From contig NZ_BJMK01000016.1 in assembly GCF_006539125.1 (NCBI RefSeq), positions 1 to 46,279 of the forward strand: DNA of 46,279 nt, read 5' to 3'. Below, in pieces: positions 26,563 through 35,261 of the stretch; the first letter of the stretch is position 1, and each line of letters starts with the position of its first letter. Made by a program: the position numbers and the translations under genes. Source of the stretch: Gluconobacter sphaericus NBRC 12467 (lineage in GTDB: Bacteria > Pseudomonadota > Alphaproteobacteria > Acetobacterales > Acetobacteraceae). A model generated the notes under the pieces. It worked only from the letters and a program-made list of their open reading frames with translations, ran no database searches and was not told where the DNA came from.

Positions 26563-27948
26563 TTAGCTCAGAGTGAAGTCAGAAGCGTTCAGGTCGGTGA
26601 TACCAACGAACGTGATCTTGGAGTTATCGGACAGTTCGATCGTGGTGTTACCACCAGCAACCGTAGCGTTCGACAGAACATTTGCCAGACCGTCGTTGTT
26701 CTGAAGGCCATACTGGTACAGAGCCATCAGATTACCGGCTGCGCTGCCGAAATCGGTGATCGTGTAGTCACCGCCAGCAGAGCCCTTGGTCAGAGCGAAC
26801 AGATTGGCCGCGCCCGAACCACCCGTAAGAGTAGCAGCGCCCGAACCGCCAACCAGCGTATCAGCAGCAGAACCACCGATGATGGTCTCGTCACCCGTGC
26901 CTGCAAAAGCATGCAGCGTACCGTTGGAAGACGCAGCCGTAACGGTTTCACTGCCATCGCCACCGACGAACAGGTTGGTGGAGCTTGCGGAGCCACCTAC
27001 CAACATCAGATCAAGACCCGAGGCACCGAACAGTGTTGACGTTCCAGCGGAAACGGTCGTTGCACCCGTACCGTTCAGGAACGTCAGGGCTCCCGAAGCA
27101 GTGATCGAGTTGGCGGTACCACGAATCTGCCAGATATCAGCGGAAGCCGAAATGGTATCGTTCAAACCACCCGAGACCGTGCTGAGGTTGCCGGTCGAGT
27201 AGTAGGTGCTGGAGCTACCGCCCGTGATGGAGCTGTTGTTGCCAGCGGAAACGGTGTTGTGCGACGTCGTGTCGTAAACCGTTGCGTTGGCGCCAAGCGT
27301 GACCACGGAGCTTCCGCCGAGCAGCGTGACCGTATCGGTACCAGTCGTACCGTCAATAGTGTCCTGACCTTCAGAACTGACAACGTTCGTGCCAGTTCCC
27401 AGCTTGATGAGATTGTTGCCATCACCAGCGCTGATGGTGTCGTCACCATTGGTGCCCGTCACGGTATTGTTGCCATCACCCATGGCGATGGTCCAGTTCC
27501 CGGTGGAATTGGCGCCATTGAACGTATTGTTGCCAAGTCCGCCAGTGAACGTGCCGTCCTGGTTACCGACCGTCACGGATACCCCGGCTAAGTCACCGGT
27601 AAGAACGCTGATGCTCTTGGCAGTGCTGCTGGAGAGATCCAGGCTGACAGCCGAGTTCAGAGTGTCTTCGCCAACCGTGGAGTAGCTACCAACAGCGATA
27701 TATTGCGTGGTACCGCCGGAAACGGTGTAATCACCACCCTGGCTGATCAGGCCCTGACCCGTCGTAGTACCCGTAGCGCCATTACTGCCCGGAACCAGAT
27801 CGTAAGAATCAAGCCCTCCACTCGAGTGGAGGGTGGAAACAGCAGTCTGATACTGCTGCGCCAACAGCTGGGTCTGCCCACCACTGACCGTGACCACAAA
27901 GGTCTGGCCGGAGGCACCAACTACTGTAGTAATGTTAGCCATTACCAT
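26563..27948 (-). CDS. Ser/Thr/Asn/Gly-rich degenerate RTX surface or secreted protein
   Basis: A 461-residue protein made of glycine-rich beta-type repeats, with no cysteine and almost no basic residues. Residues 157-185 and 358-384 show the RTX nonapeptide rhythm (GTNGDDTIS, GGSAADTLV, GGSGAATLT) but the calcium-binding aspartate is often replaced by Asn or Ala. No N-terminal signal peptide is seen. The C-terminus ITDLNASDFTLS resembles type I secretion tails. AGGAG precedes two close ATGs: 27948 (3 bases away) and 27942 (9 bases); the second, giving MANITTVV, may be used. The abundant Ser/Thr/Asn and the flanking glycosyltransferases suggest a glycosylated surface protein; this is inference. 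No T1SS genes are in the window. Confidence 0.72.
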   Translation of the reverse strand: MVMANITTVVGASGQTFVVTVSGGQTQLLAQQYQTAVSTLHSSGGLDSYDLVPGSNGATGTTTGQGLISQGGDYTVSGGTTQYIAVGSYSTVGEDTLNSAVSLDLSSSTAKSISVLTGDLAGVSVTVGNQDGTFTGGLGNNTFNGANSTGNWTIAMGDGNNTVTGTNGDDTISAGDGNNLIKLGTGTNVVSSEGQDTIDGTTGTDTVTLLGGSSVVTLGANATVYDTTSHNTVSAGNNSSITGGSSSTYYSTGNLSTVSGGLNDTISASADIWQIRGTANSITASGALTFLNGTGATTVSAGTSTLFGASGLDLMLVGGSASSTNLFVGGDGSETVTAASSNGTLHAFAGTGDETIIGGSAADTLVGGSGAATLTGGSGAANLFALTKGSAGGDYTITDFGSAAGNLMALYQYGLQNNDGLANVLSNATVAGGNTTIELSDNSKITFVGITDLNASDFTLS

Positions 27949-28324
27949 GCACTCCTAAAAAAGGTTGCCTCGCACCGGCGGCCCTCGGACCACCCAAATG
28001 ATCGAGCGACGATTCTTGCATATATCAGAGCCAGATTATCAAACGCAATCCACTTCAGGCACGACACAAGGAATCAAGATCTATCATTTAGGGATTCGGA
28101 CAGCCACACCGAAAAAGAATTTTCCATTTTCATTATGTGAAAACGGAAAAGAGCGGGTGATCCAACTCTTAAGTTAAATCCTTTTATATCAGAAAAGTTC
28201 CGTTAATGCTAATTCTTCAAGAAATAAATATTATCACTACTGCGTCACGCCGAACCTGACCGAGCTGTGCCTTCCCTGAAACAATCTATCCTTCACAGAC
28301 ACTTAGATCCTGACAGGCCCATTC
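27949..28324. other. AT-rich divergent control region
   Basis: A 376-base gap with no gene, noticeably AT-rich from about 28080 to 28250. It must carry the promoters of the divergent RTX-like gene (minus) and the 974-residue glycosyltransferase (plus). A 13-base inverted repeat at 28120-28150 is its most striking feature. On the minus strand a weak TTGCGT / TATATG pair near 28050-28020 could be a promoter. Confidence 0.5.
28120..28150. promoter_or_regulatory. AT-rich inverted repeat, possible operator or hairpin
   Basis: Arms 28120-28132 and 28138-28150 are complementary at 12 of 13 positions with a 5-base centre (TTATG). It stands about 170 bases upstream of both divergent genes. On the minus strand a T-rich stretch follows, so an RNA hairpin is also possible. 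Confidence 0.5.
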
Positions 28325-31249
28325 GTGAATTTCCCCATCCCCCCCTTACCGCCCCTTCCGGGAGCTGACCATCACCTGGCATGTCTGGCACTCCTGCTGG
28401 CATCAGAAAGGTTCGAAGCAGATACCCGTCCCGATCTTCAGGATCACGTTTTCTTGACTGTCTGGCTGGCAATGATCCTGACCGAAGAACAAGATCTTTC
28501 TGCTGCCCGGATCGAATGTTCACCCCGCGTCCATGCCCAGATTCACCACGCTCTCCGTGCAATGCTGGAAGCACATCTTCCAGACAAGGACATCCGGATT
28601 GTCTCCCAGACGTCCCAGAACGACAAGACCGCTCTTCCCCTACTGTGCCAGATTACGGAAGACGCCCCCCAGAGCCCTTCTTCATTTCCTGTTCTCCAGT
28701 TCGGGCCGAATCACCCCGCAGGCTCCGTTACCCTGGCCCCGGAAAACGCCCTGACAAATGCAGGCAATTCACCCTTTCTACGTACCCTGATGTCAGAAAA
28801 TGCGGAACCCCTCGGCCTCCGACGCAACATCCGACTGCTTCTCAATAACAGTCGGAAAATTCGCCTTTTGATGTCCCAGGCGCAGGCGATACAGCAGGCA
28901 TCTCTTGAAAAAACGCAGACCATCCAGGAACTCCGGGTCTCTCTTCGGATGCTTTCCGCCAAAAACGCGTCATTACCCCCCGAACCCCCACTACCCGAAC
29001 AGACAGAGCCACCCGCTCCGCCAGCGGTCGTGTCTCTCCCCCCTGAAGATCCGGTTCCTAACTCACTTCCGATACCTCCGCTCTGGCTCCGGGCGGCCCG
29101 ACGCCTCAAACGCATTCTCCACCCTCGTCCTTCCCACCCTACCCTCCCAGTTCAGGAAGAACCCGACCTGAATGAGAGCAGCCCCGAGGCCGTTCCGGTC
29201 CCGACTTCCGAGCCGAAGCCAGAATCAGCGTCAAATCCCGCGCCTTTCTCCGTAAACCGCGTACTATTCGTTGCAGGAGAACCCGACACACCTGGCGTTC
29301 TGTACCGCTGCTACCGCAATGCCGACGCTGCCCGGGAAGCTGGCTTTGAGGCCAGGGTCCAGCCCTGCGCTGCGGTCGGGTATGACGATATTCACTGGGC
29401 GGATGTCATGGTGTTCTGGCGGGTCGAATACAGTGGCCATGTCAGTACAATCTTCGATCTGGCCGAAGCAGAAAACGTCATTACCGTCTTCGATGCGGAC
29501 GATATTGTCTTCGTTCCCCATTATGCCCGCGTGGACATGATCGACGGCATCCGTTCGATTGGCGCCACGGAAGAGCGGATCGAGCGCTGCTTCTCGGAAA
29601 TGCGCCGCACCTTCCTGCGCTGCGATCAGGGATCGACGACCACGGCCGAGCTGGTCTTTGCCATGCACAGTCTGCGCCCCGTCGTTCACCTGCTTCCGAA
29701 CATCTATGACCTGTTCACCCTGAAACGGGCACGCCTGGCGCTGCGCATGCGTGGAGAGCCAGGCCGTGTCAACTCCGGCAACGGTCTGATCCGCATCGGT
29801 TACGCCACAGGTTCCAGAACCCATCAACGGGACTTCGCACCCGTCTGCCCCACCATCGCGGAAGTCCTGCGCCAGCGTCCTGAAGCGCGCCTCGTCCTGT
29901 TCCGCGAACCCGTCACGCATCGCCCGGTCCTACTGATGGAAGAATTTCCCAGCCTGATCCCCGTGCAGGACCAGATCGAGTGGCGCGACATGGTCCCTCT
30001 CGAAGAACTGCAGGACGAATTCGCACGGTTCGACATCTCCATCGCGCCTCTGGAGACGGGAAACATCTTCTGTGAAGCCAAAAGTGAGATCAAATTCTTC
30101 GAAGCTGCATTGTCGGGCGTGGCAACGATTGCTTCCCCCACCGGACCGTTCCAGCGCGTTATCCGCCATGGCGAAACCGGCTTTCTGGCTGACAGCCCGA
30201 CAGACTGGTACGACGCCCTGATCGAACTGATCGACAACCCGGAGCGCCGCGTTCGCATGGCACGGGACGCCTATCATTCCGTGTTGTGGCCCTTCGGCCC
30301 GCAGGCGCAAGCCCGGCGCATGAAGCTCGTCCTGACGTCCATGTGCGGAGACGAAGCTGCGGCCCTTGCCGGAGAAACGCGTCTTGCCAGAGACCGTCTC
30401 GCTCCGTCCCCCGTGCCCGTCATCCCCCCCAACCGCACCCTTTTTCATCACGACGCACTGGGAGAAGCTCCCGTCACTGTCGTCATCACGTCCTATAATT
30501 ACGCAACACATCTTCTGGACGCACTGGAATCCGTGGCGGCGCAAACCCTTCCCGTCCTTGATCTGATCGTCGTGGATGACGGGTCATCGGATGGCTCGGT
30601 CGCTCTAGCCCGTACCTGGATGGAGCGGCACTGCGACCGCTTCAACCGCCTGATTCTGCGCCAGTCCATTGCAAATGCGGGTCTGGGAGGCACGCGCAAT
30701 ATCGGAATGGACGCGGCCGAGACCGTCCATGTCATGCAATTGGATGCTGACAACATCCTGCGCCCTGAAGCCTGCGAAACGCTTCTGGGCTCCATGAATG
30801 ACGGCACAGCCTACGCCTATCCGCTCATTGCCTGCTTCAACGAGCACGGCCCCGTGCTGATGGATATGAGGGCAGACACCCATCACCAACCAGGCACACC
30901 AGAGCTTCTGGGAGACCTGCCTTTCAATCCGCTCTCTCTCATCTCCGGGAACAGGATCGACGCCATGGCCATGGTCACCAAATGGGCCTGGGCGGCAGTT
31001 GGCGGTTACTATGTTTCACGTGAAGCAATGGGCTGGGAGGACTTCGACCTGTGGTGCTCTCTGGCGGAGCGCGGCCTTCCCGGCCACCACGTCCCGCAGG
31101 TCCTTGCCGATTACCGCCAGCACGAGACATCCATGACGAACGCCTCCACCGAAAAGGACGCACACAAGGCCCGCGTCGTGGCCTTCGTTCAGGCCAGACA
31201 CCCCTGGATCCGCCTCAGCGCCGAACGGGCCAGGCCTCGGAAAAACTGA
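28325..31249 (+). CDS. Giant fused glycosyltransferase (GT4-like plus GT2 domains)
   Basis: A 974-residue protein starting at GTG. Residues 1-165 have no recognised domain. A helix or coiled coil (165-212) and a long Pro/Glu/Ser-rich linker (215-308) follow. Residues about 312-670 are a GT-B-like domain with VFDADDIVF (388-396) and SIAPLETGNIFCEAKSEIKFFEAA (572-595), matching the first domain of the 901-residue protein. Residues about 715-960 are a GT2 (GT-A) domain with VVDDGSSDGS (749-758), the DxD-like LDADN (806-810) and MGWEDFDLW. It probably adds at least two sugars to the same glycan. A bidirectional terminator follows. Confidence 0.82.
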   Translation: MNFPIPPLPPLPGADHHLACLALLLASERFEADTRPDLQDHVFLTVWLAMILTEEQDLSAARIECSPRVHAQIHHALRAMLEAHLPDKDIRIVSQTSQNDKTALPLLCQITEDAPQSPSSFPVLQFGPNHPAGSVTLAPENALTNAGNSPFLRTLMSENAEPLGLRRNIRLLLNNSRKIRLLMSQAQAIQQASLEKTQTIQELRVSLRMLSAKNASLPPEPPLPEQTEPPAPPAVVSLPPEDPVPNSLPIPPLWLRAARRLKRILHPRPSHPTLPVQEEPDLNESSPEAVPVPTSEPKPESASNPAPFSVNRVLFVAGEPDTPGVLYRCYRNADAAREAGFEARVQPCAAVGYDDIHWADVMVFWRVEYSGHVSTIFDLAEAENVITVFDADDIVFVPHYARVDMIDGIRSIGATEERIERCFSEMRRTFLRCDQGSTTTAELVFAMHSLRPVVHLLPNIYDLFTLKRARLALRMRGEPGRVNSGNGLIRIGYATGSRTHQRDFAPVCPTIAEVLRQRPEARLVLFREPVTHRPVLLMEEFPSLIPVQDQIEWRDMVPLEELQDEFARFDISIAPLETGNIFCEAKSEIKFFEAALSGVATIASPTGPFQRVIRHGETGFLADSPTDWYDALIELIDNPERRVRMARDAYHSVLWPFGPQAQARRMKLVLTSMCGDEAAALAGETRLARDRLAPSPVPVIPPNRTLFHHDALGEAPVTVVITSYNYATHLLDALESVAAQTLPVLDLIVVDDGSSDGSVALARTWMERHCDRFNRLILRQSIANAGLGGTRNIGMDAAETVHVMQLDADNILRPEACETLLGSMNDGTAYAYPLIACFNEHGPVLMDMRADTHHQPGTPELLGDLPFNPLSLISGNRIDAMAMVTKWAWAAVGGYYVSREAMGWEDFDLWCSLAERGLPGHHVPQVLADYRQHETSMTNASTEKDAHKARVVAFVQARHPWIRLSAERARPRKN

Positions 31250-31267
31250 GCCCCCCTGACCAGCCAT

Positions 31268-31307
31268 AAAAAAACCCGCTCCCGGACAGCTCCGGAAGCG
31301 GGTTTTT
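31268..31307. terminator. Bidirectional intrinsic terminator
   Basis: Arms 31268-31284 and 31291-31307 pair over 17 positions with a single mismatch; the A-rich left and T-rich right ends give a U tract in both directions. It lies between the convergent giant glycosyltransferase (plus) and aldehyde dehydrogenase (minus) genes. Confidence 0.88.
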
Positions 31308-31359
31308 CATGACCTGAAAGATCGAACCGGGCTTCACGAGGAAGCCCGATACGCCTCAC

Positions 31360-32751
31360 TCAGAACGGTGCGTCGATATCAACAACGTCGATCAGCTTAT
31401 GGTTGACGAATTCCTTGATGCCCAGACCGATCAGCTCGCGGCCATAGCCCGAACGGGCCACGCCACCGAACGGCAGATCGGCCTTCACCATCGTCGGATG
31501 GTTGATATAGACCATGCCTGTATAGATCTGCTCGGCAACCTTTACGCCGCGCTTGGTATCCTTCGTGAAGACCGAACCACCCAGACCGAACGGCGAGTCA
31601 TTGGCGATACGGATGGCATCTGCATCATCCTTGGCGCGATAGAGCTGCGTGACCGGACCAAAGAACTCCCACAGACGGGCTTCATTGTTCTCGTGCAGGT
31701 TGGTCATCAGCAGCGGCTGGAAAAACGCCCCCTTCTCCGGCACGGACGGGCCAATGGCCTCGACAACCGCACCATGCTTCTTGGCTTCCTCGACCTGAGC
31801 CTTCAGATCGTCCGCAGCCTTCTGCGAGGACAGCGGTGCCAGCGTGGTGGACGGATCCATCGGATCGCCAGCCTTCAGCTTGAGAACTTCCGCCTTGTAC
31901 AGCTCCAGGAAACGGTCATAGACGGCATCCGCCACGATCAGACGCTTGGCGGACACGCAGACCTGACCGGCATTCCAGTGACGGCCAAAAGCGGCCCACT
32001 TTGCGGTCTTTTCCAGATCCGCATCGTCCAGAACCACGAATGCGTCAGAACCGCCCAGCTCCATCGTAGACTTCTTCAAAGCCTGCGCCGCAATACCGGC
32101 CACAACGGCGCCTGCGCCTTCGGAACCCGTCAGAGCCACACCACAGACGCGCGGATCCTTTAGGATCGTCTCGGTGTGATGACGGGCCGCGTACAGGTTG
32201 CGGAAGCCACCCTTCGGCAGTCCGGCTTCCTTCATCAACTCATCAAACGCAGCCGCACACTGCGGCACGTTGGATGCGTGCTTCAGGATAACCGTGTTAC
32301 CGGCGGAAAGCTGCGGCGCGATGATGCGGGCGATCTGGTAGAATGGGAAATTCCACGGCTCGATCGCGAACACGATGCCCTGCGGCTGGTGAATCAGGAC
32401 GGCGTCACCGGACTTCGGATCGGCAACCGGAAGTTTCTCGGCCTTCAGCAGCTCTTCAGCGTGCTTGGCGTAATATTCGAAGATCTCGGCGGACAGGATC
32501 GTCTCTGCCTTGGCTTCGGCATAGATCTTACCCATTTCAAGGGTCAGAAGCTTGGAATACTTGTCGATGTCGCGACGAAGGATGTTGGCGGCTGCCGTCA
32601 TGATCTTCGCACGTTCGGCGAACGGCGTATGGCGCCAGCTCTTGAACGCATCATAGGCTTCGGTCAGCGCGGTCTGGACTTCCTGGTCAGTTGCGTCCGG
32701 GAAAGTCTTGAGCGTCTCACCGGTATAGGGATTGATCGTAGCATAAGCCAT
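31360..32751 (-). CDS. NAD(P)-dependent aldehyde dehydrogenase, succinate-semialdehyde type
   Basis: A 463-residue ALDH-superfamily enzyme that oxidises an aldehyde to the acid. General base E231 in MELGGSDAFVVL and nucleophile C265 in WNAGQVCVSAKR; the cofactor-site PWNFPF lies at 132-137. The short N-terminus, the lack of an oligomerisation extension and the GIVFAIEPWNFPFYQIAR pattern place it with the short succinate-semialdehyde dehydrogenases (GabD/Sad-like); the true substrate may differ. If it is one, it could supply succinate in an organism with an incomplete TCA cycle, as known for Gluconobacter. It is monocistronic, ending at a bidirectional terminator. Confidence 0.9.
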   Translation of the reverse strand: MAYATINPYTGETLKTFPDATDQEVQTALTEAYDAFKSWRHTPFAERAKIMTAAANILRRDIDKYSKLLTLEMGKIYAEAKAETILSAEIFEYYAKHAEELLKAEKLPVADPKSGDAVLIHQPQGIVFAIEPWNFPFYQIARIIAPQLSAGNTVILKHASNVPQCAAAFDELMKEAGLPKGGFRNLYAARHHTETILKDPRVCGVALTGSEGAGAVVAGIAAQALKKSTMELGGSDAFVVLDDADLEKTAKWAAFGRHWNAGQVCVSAKRLIVADAVYDRFLELYKAEVLKLKAGDPMDPSTTLAPLSSQKAADDLKAQVEEAKKHGAVVEAIGPSVPEKGAFFQPLLMTNLHENNEARLWEFFGPVTQLYRAKDDADAIRIANDSPFGLGGSVFTKDTKRGVKVAEQIYTGMVYINHPTMVKADLPFGGVARSGYGRELIGLGIKEFVNHKLIDVVDIDAPF

Positions 32752-32843
32752 GACGGGTCATGTTCCTGTATGATGACGGGTTTTCGACATATTGGCACGA
32801 ATGCCGAGAGACATAACCCCCAACATACCAACATACCAAAAGT

Positions 32844-34877
32844 TCACAAATCTGTGTTCGTTTGAGGCAGATTATCCCACAACTCCTCGAGCCATACCGT
32901 TGCAGTGCCATCAGACGGCGCACGCCAGTCCCCGCGCGGAGAGAGCGAACCGCCCGAAACCAGCTTCGGACCATTCGGCATGGCTGAGCGCTTGAACTGG
33001 CTTGTCCCGAAAAACCGCCGCAGAAATACCTCCAGCCAGTGCCGGATTTCCGCCAGATCGTACGAAACTTTCCGATCCTCGGGATAATGCCAGGGCCAGT
33101 CGCCACGCGATGCATCCGCCCAGGCCTTCTCCGCCAGAAACGCCACCCGTGACGGTCGGAAGCCATGACGCAGAATATGATAAAGTGTGAAATCCTGAAG
33201 GGGATAAGGCCCGATCGTCTGTTCCGTGCTCTGAACGCCCTGCCCCGTATCAGGCACAAGTTCCGGCGTAATTTCTGCACTGACGATCCGCTCCAGAACC
33301 GGACCAATACCATCGCCCAGCTTTCCTTCACGGGCCAACCAGCGGATGACATGCTGGATCAGCGTCTTCGGCATCCCGGCATTGACGTTATAGTGGGACA
33401 TCTGGTCCCCCACGCCATAAGTGCACCAGCCCAGCGCCAGCTCCGACAGATCTCCCGTCCCGATCACAATTCCACTGCGGTAATTGGCGATCCGGAACAG
33501 GAAATCCGTCCGCAGACCTGCCTGCACGTTCTCGAACGTAATGTCATGAACGGGCTGCCCCTCGGCAAAGGGATGGCCGATCCCTGCCAGCATTGTCTGC
33601 GCCGTCGGCCGGATATCCAGCTCGTTCACTTCAACGCCCAGCGCCTCCATGAGCGCATGGGCCAGAGAGCGGCTTTCGCTACCAGTCGCAAAACCGGGCA
33701 TCGTGTAAGCCAGAATATGCGTTCGCGGCCAGCCAAGCTCATCCGCCGCCCGCACCGCAACCAGTAGCGCCAGCGTACTATCCAGGCCGCCTGAAACCCC
33801 GATCACGGCGCGCTGCGCCCCGCTCGCCTGTAACCGCCGCCGCAGAGCGCTAACCTGAATGGTCCAGCCTTCATAGCAGTCCCGAGCGAGTGTCCGCGCA
33901 TCGGACGGGACGAACGGAAACCGCACAACATCCCGCTCCAGCCCCAGATCCGTCATCGGCGGCGCAAGGGTAAACCCGATTGTCCGGAAAGCCTGGCCCG
34001 CCTGCCCGAACTGGCCCGTCCGCATCCGCTCCTGCCGCAGCAGATCCAAATCCACATCTGCCACGACCAGCCGCTCGCCCTGCGGAAAACGATCCGACTG
34101 CGCCAGAAGCCGCCCGGCCTCGTGGATCGACACCTGCCCGTCCCAAGCCAGATCGGTCGTCGACTCCCCCTCGCCCGCCGCCGCATACACATAAGCCGTC
34201 AGCGTTCGCATGGACTGCGCCTGACACAGAAGCGACCGGTCATCCGTCCGCCCGATCGTCACCGGGGATGCCGAAGGGTTGAGAATGACGGTCGCCCCTG
34301 CTTCCGCCAGTTTTCCGCTCGGCGGAGACGCCACCCACAGATCCTCACAGATCTCCACGCCCAGCGTCAGCCCACGCACATCCTCGGCCGCAAACAGCAG
34401 ATCCGTCCCGAATGGCACATCCTCGCCCAACAGCCGGATTGTCCCGGACGTCTGAAGTCCGGACGTGAAATGCCGGGGCTCGTAGAACTCCCGGTACCGG
34501 GGCAGATGCGACTTTGGGACCACACCCAGCACCCGGCCGCGATGCACGACCGCCGCACAGTTGTAGAGCAGATCCCCCCGCACAAGCGGCAGCCCTACGA
34601 CCGCGACAGAAAGAAGATCCTGCGTCCCTGCAACAACCTGCCGGAGGGCCTCAAGCGCACTATCAAGCACCACGTCCTGAAAGCGCAGATCCTCCAGCGT
34701 GTAGCCTGTAAGCCCCAGCTCCGGGAAAACCACCGCCGCCACACCCTGCCGGTCGCAGTCACGCAGAACGCCGAGGGTCCGCGCGGCATTTTTCAGCGGG
34801 TCAGCAAGCGTCACCGGCAGCGTACAGGCGGCGATCCGGGCAAATCCCTGATGATACAGGGAGCGGAACAGGGTCAT
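32844..34877 (-). CDS. nadE: Glutamine-dependent NAD+ synthetase
   Basis: NadE amidates deamido-NAD with ATP, using ammonia freed from glutamine. The 677-residue form from the ATG at 34877 (GGAGG six bases upstream) has an N-terminal nitrilase-type glutaminase with the triad E53, K122 and C177 (GVEICEDLW). The ammonia-dependent synthetase domain has the PP-loop SGGLDST at 362-368, and GTGDLSELALGW further on. The frame is open 26 codons further upstream but without a ribosome binding site. Length fits the long glutamine-dependent class. With nadD at 4594-5181 it completes NAD synthesis. Confidence 0.95.
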   Translation of the reverse strand: MTLFRSLYHQGFARIAACTLPVTLADPLKNAARTLGVLRDCDRQGVAAVVFPELGLTGYTLEDLRFQDVVLDSALEALRQVVAGTQDLLSVAVVGLPLVRGDLLYNCAAVVHRGRVLGVVPKSHLPRYREFYEPRHFTSGLQTSGTIRLLGEDVPFGTDLLFAAEDVRGLTLGVEICEDLWVASPPSGKLAEAGATVILNPSASPVTIGRTDDRSLLCQAQSMRTLTAYVYAAAGEGESTTDLAWDGQVSIHEAGRLLAQSDRFPQGERLVVADVDLDLLRQERMRTGQFGQAGQAFRTIGFTLAPPMTDLGLERDVVRFPFVPSDARTLARDCYEGWTIQVSALRRRLQASGAQRAVIGVSGGLDSTLALLVAVRAADELGWPRTHILAYTMPGFATGSESRSLAHALMEALGVEVNELDIRPTAQTMLAGIGHPFAEGQPVHDITFENVQAGLRTDFLFRIANYRSGIVIGTGDLSELALGWCTYGVGDQMSHYNVNAGMPKTLIQHVIRWLAREGKLGDGIGPVLERIVSAEITPELVPDTGQGVQSTEQTIGPYPLQDFTLYHILRHGFRPSRVAFLAEKAWADASRGDWPWHYPEDRKVSYDLAEIRHWLEVFLRRFFGTSQFKRSAMPNGPKLVSGGSLSPRGDWRAPSDGTATVWLEELWDNLPQTNTDL

Positions 34878-35069
34878 GACGGTCCTCCGGCAGGCAGGAA
34901 GTCCGAATACGGAAATCCGACCCATGGAAATATCAAAAACGGGGCCTGCACGCACAGCCCCCGCAGAAAACGGATGTTGCGAAAATGAACCAGTTCATCC
35001 CGCTGCCGTTCAGCCTTTTCAAACCCCGCCTTTCCGTCGGAGGGCGCTACTGACAAAGGAGACAGTCCC

Positions 35070-35252
35070 ATGGACCTGCTGCGCTGGACCATTGCCTTCC
35101 TTATCCTCGCCCTGTGTGCTGCGGTGCTGGGCTTTGGCGGACTTTCGGCAGATTTTGCCTATATCGGCAAGATCCTTTTCTTCATCTTCCTGGTGCTTCT
35201 GGTCATCAGCCTCGTCTTCGGACGCGGACGCGGACGCGGCACGCGCCTCTGA
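35070..35252 (+). CDS. DUF1328 small membrane protein
   Basis: A 60-residue protein with two transmembrane helices (about 5-25 and 30-50) and a basic Gly/Arg tail. The family pattern is plain: [22 protein letters not shown] then [22 protein letters not shown] (YtjA/UPF0391). Function is unknown, although some members respond to stress. AGGAG is well placed before the ATG. It lies between the divergent nadE and the convergent dsbB, with only 9 bases to the dsbB stop. The C-terminal codons contain a short GGACGC tandem repeat. Confidence 0.85.
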   Translation: MDLLRWTIAFLILALCAAVLGFGGLSADFAYIGKILFFIFLVLLVISLVFGRGRGRGTRL

Positions 35253-35261
35253 TCCAGACCC

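Noticed and set aside
26338-27685. Long plus-strand frames (233, 138 and 110 codons) opposite the RTX-like gene
   Set aside because: They are low-complexity mirror images of the repetitive minus-strand gene, without ribosome binding sites or recognisable domains.
35220-35245. GGACGC tandem repeats as a phase-variation tract
   Set aside because: Only about three 6-base units that stay in frame and encode the Gly/Arg tail of the DUF1328 protein; no switching would result.
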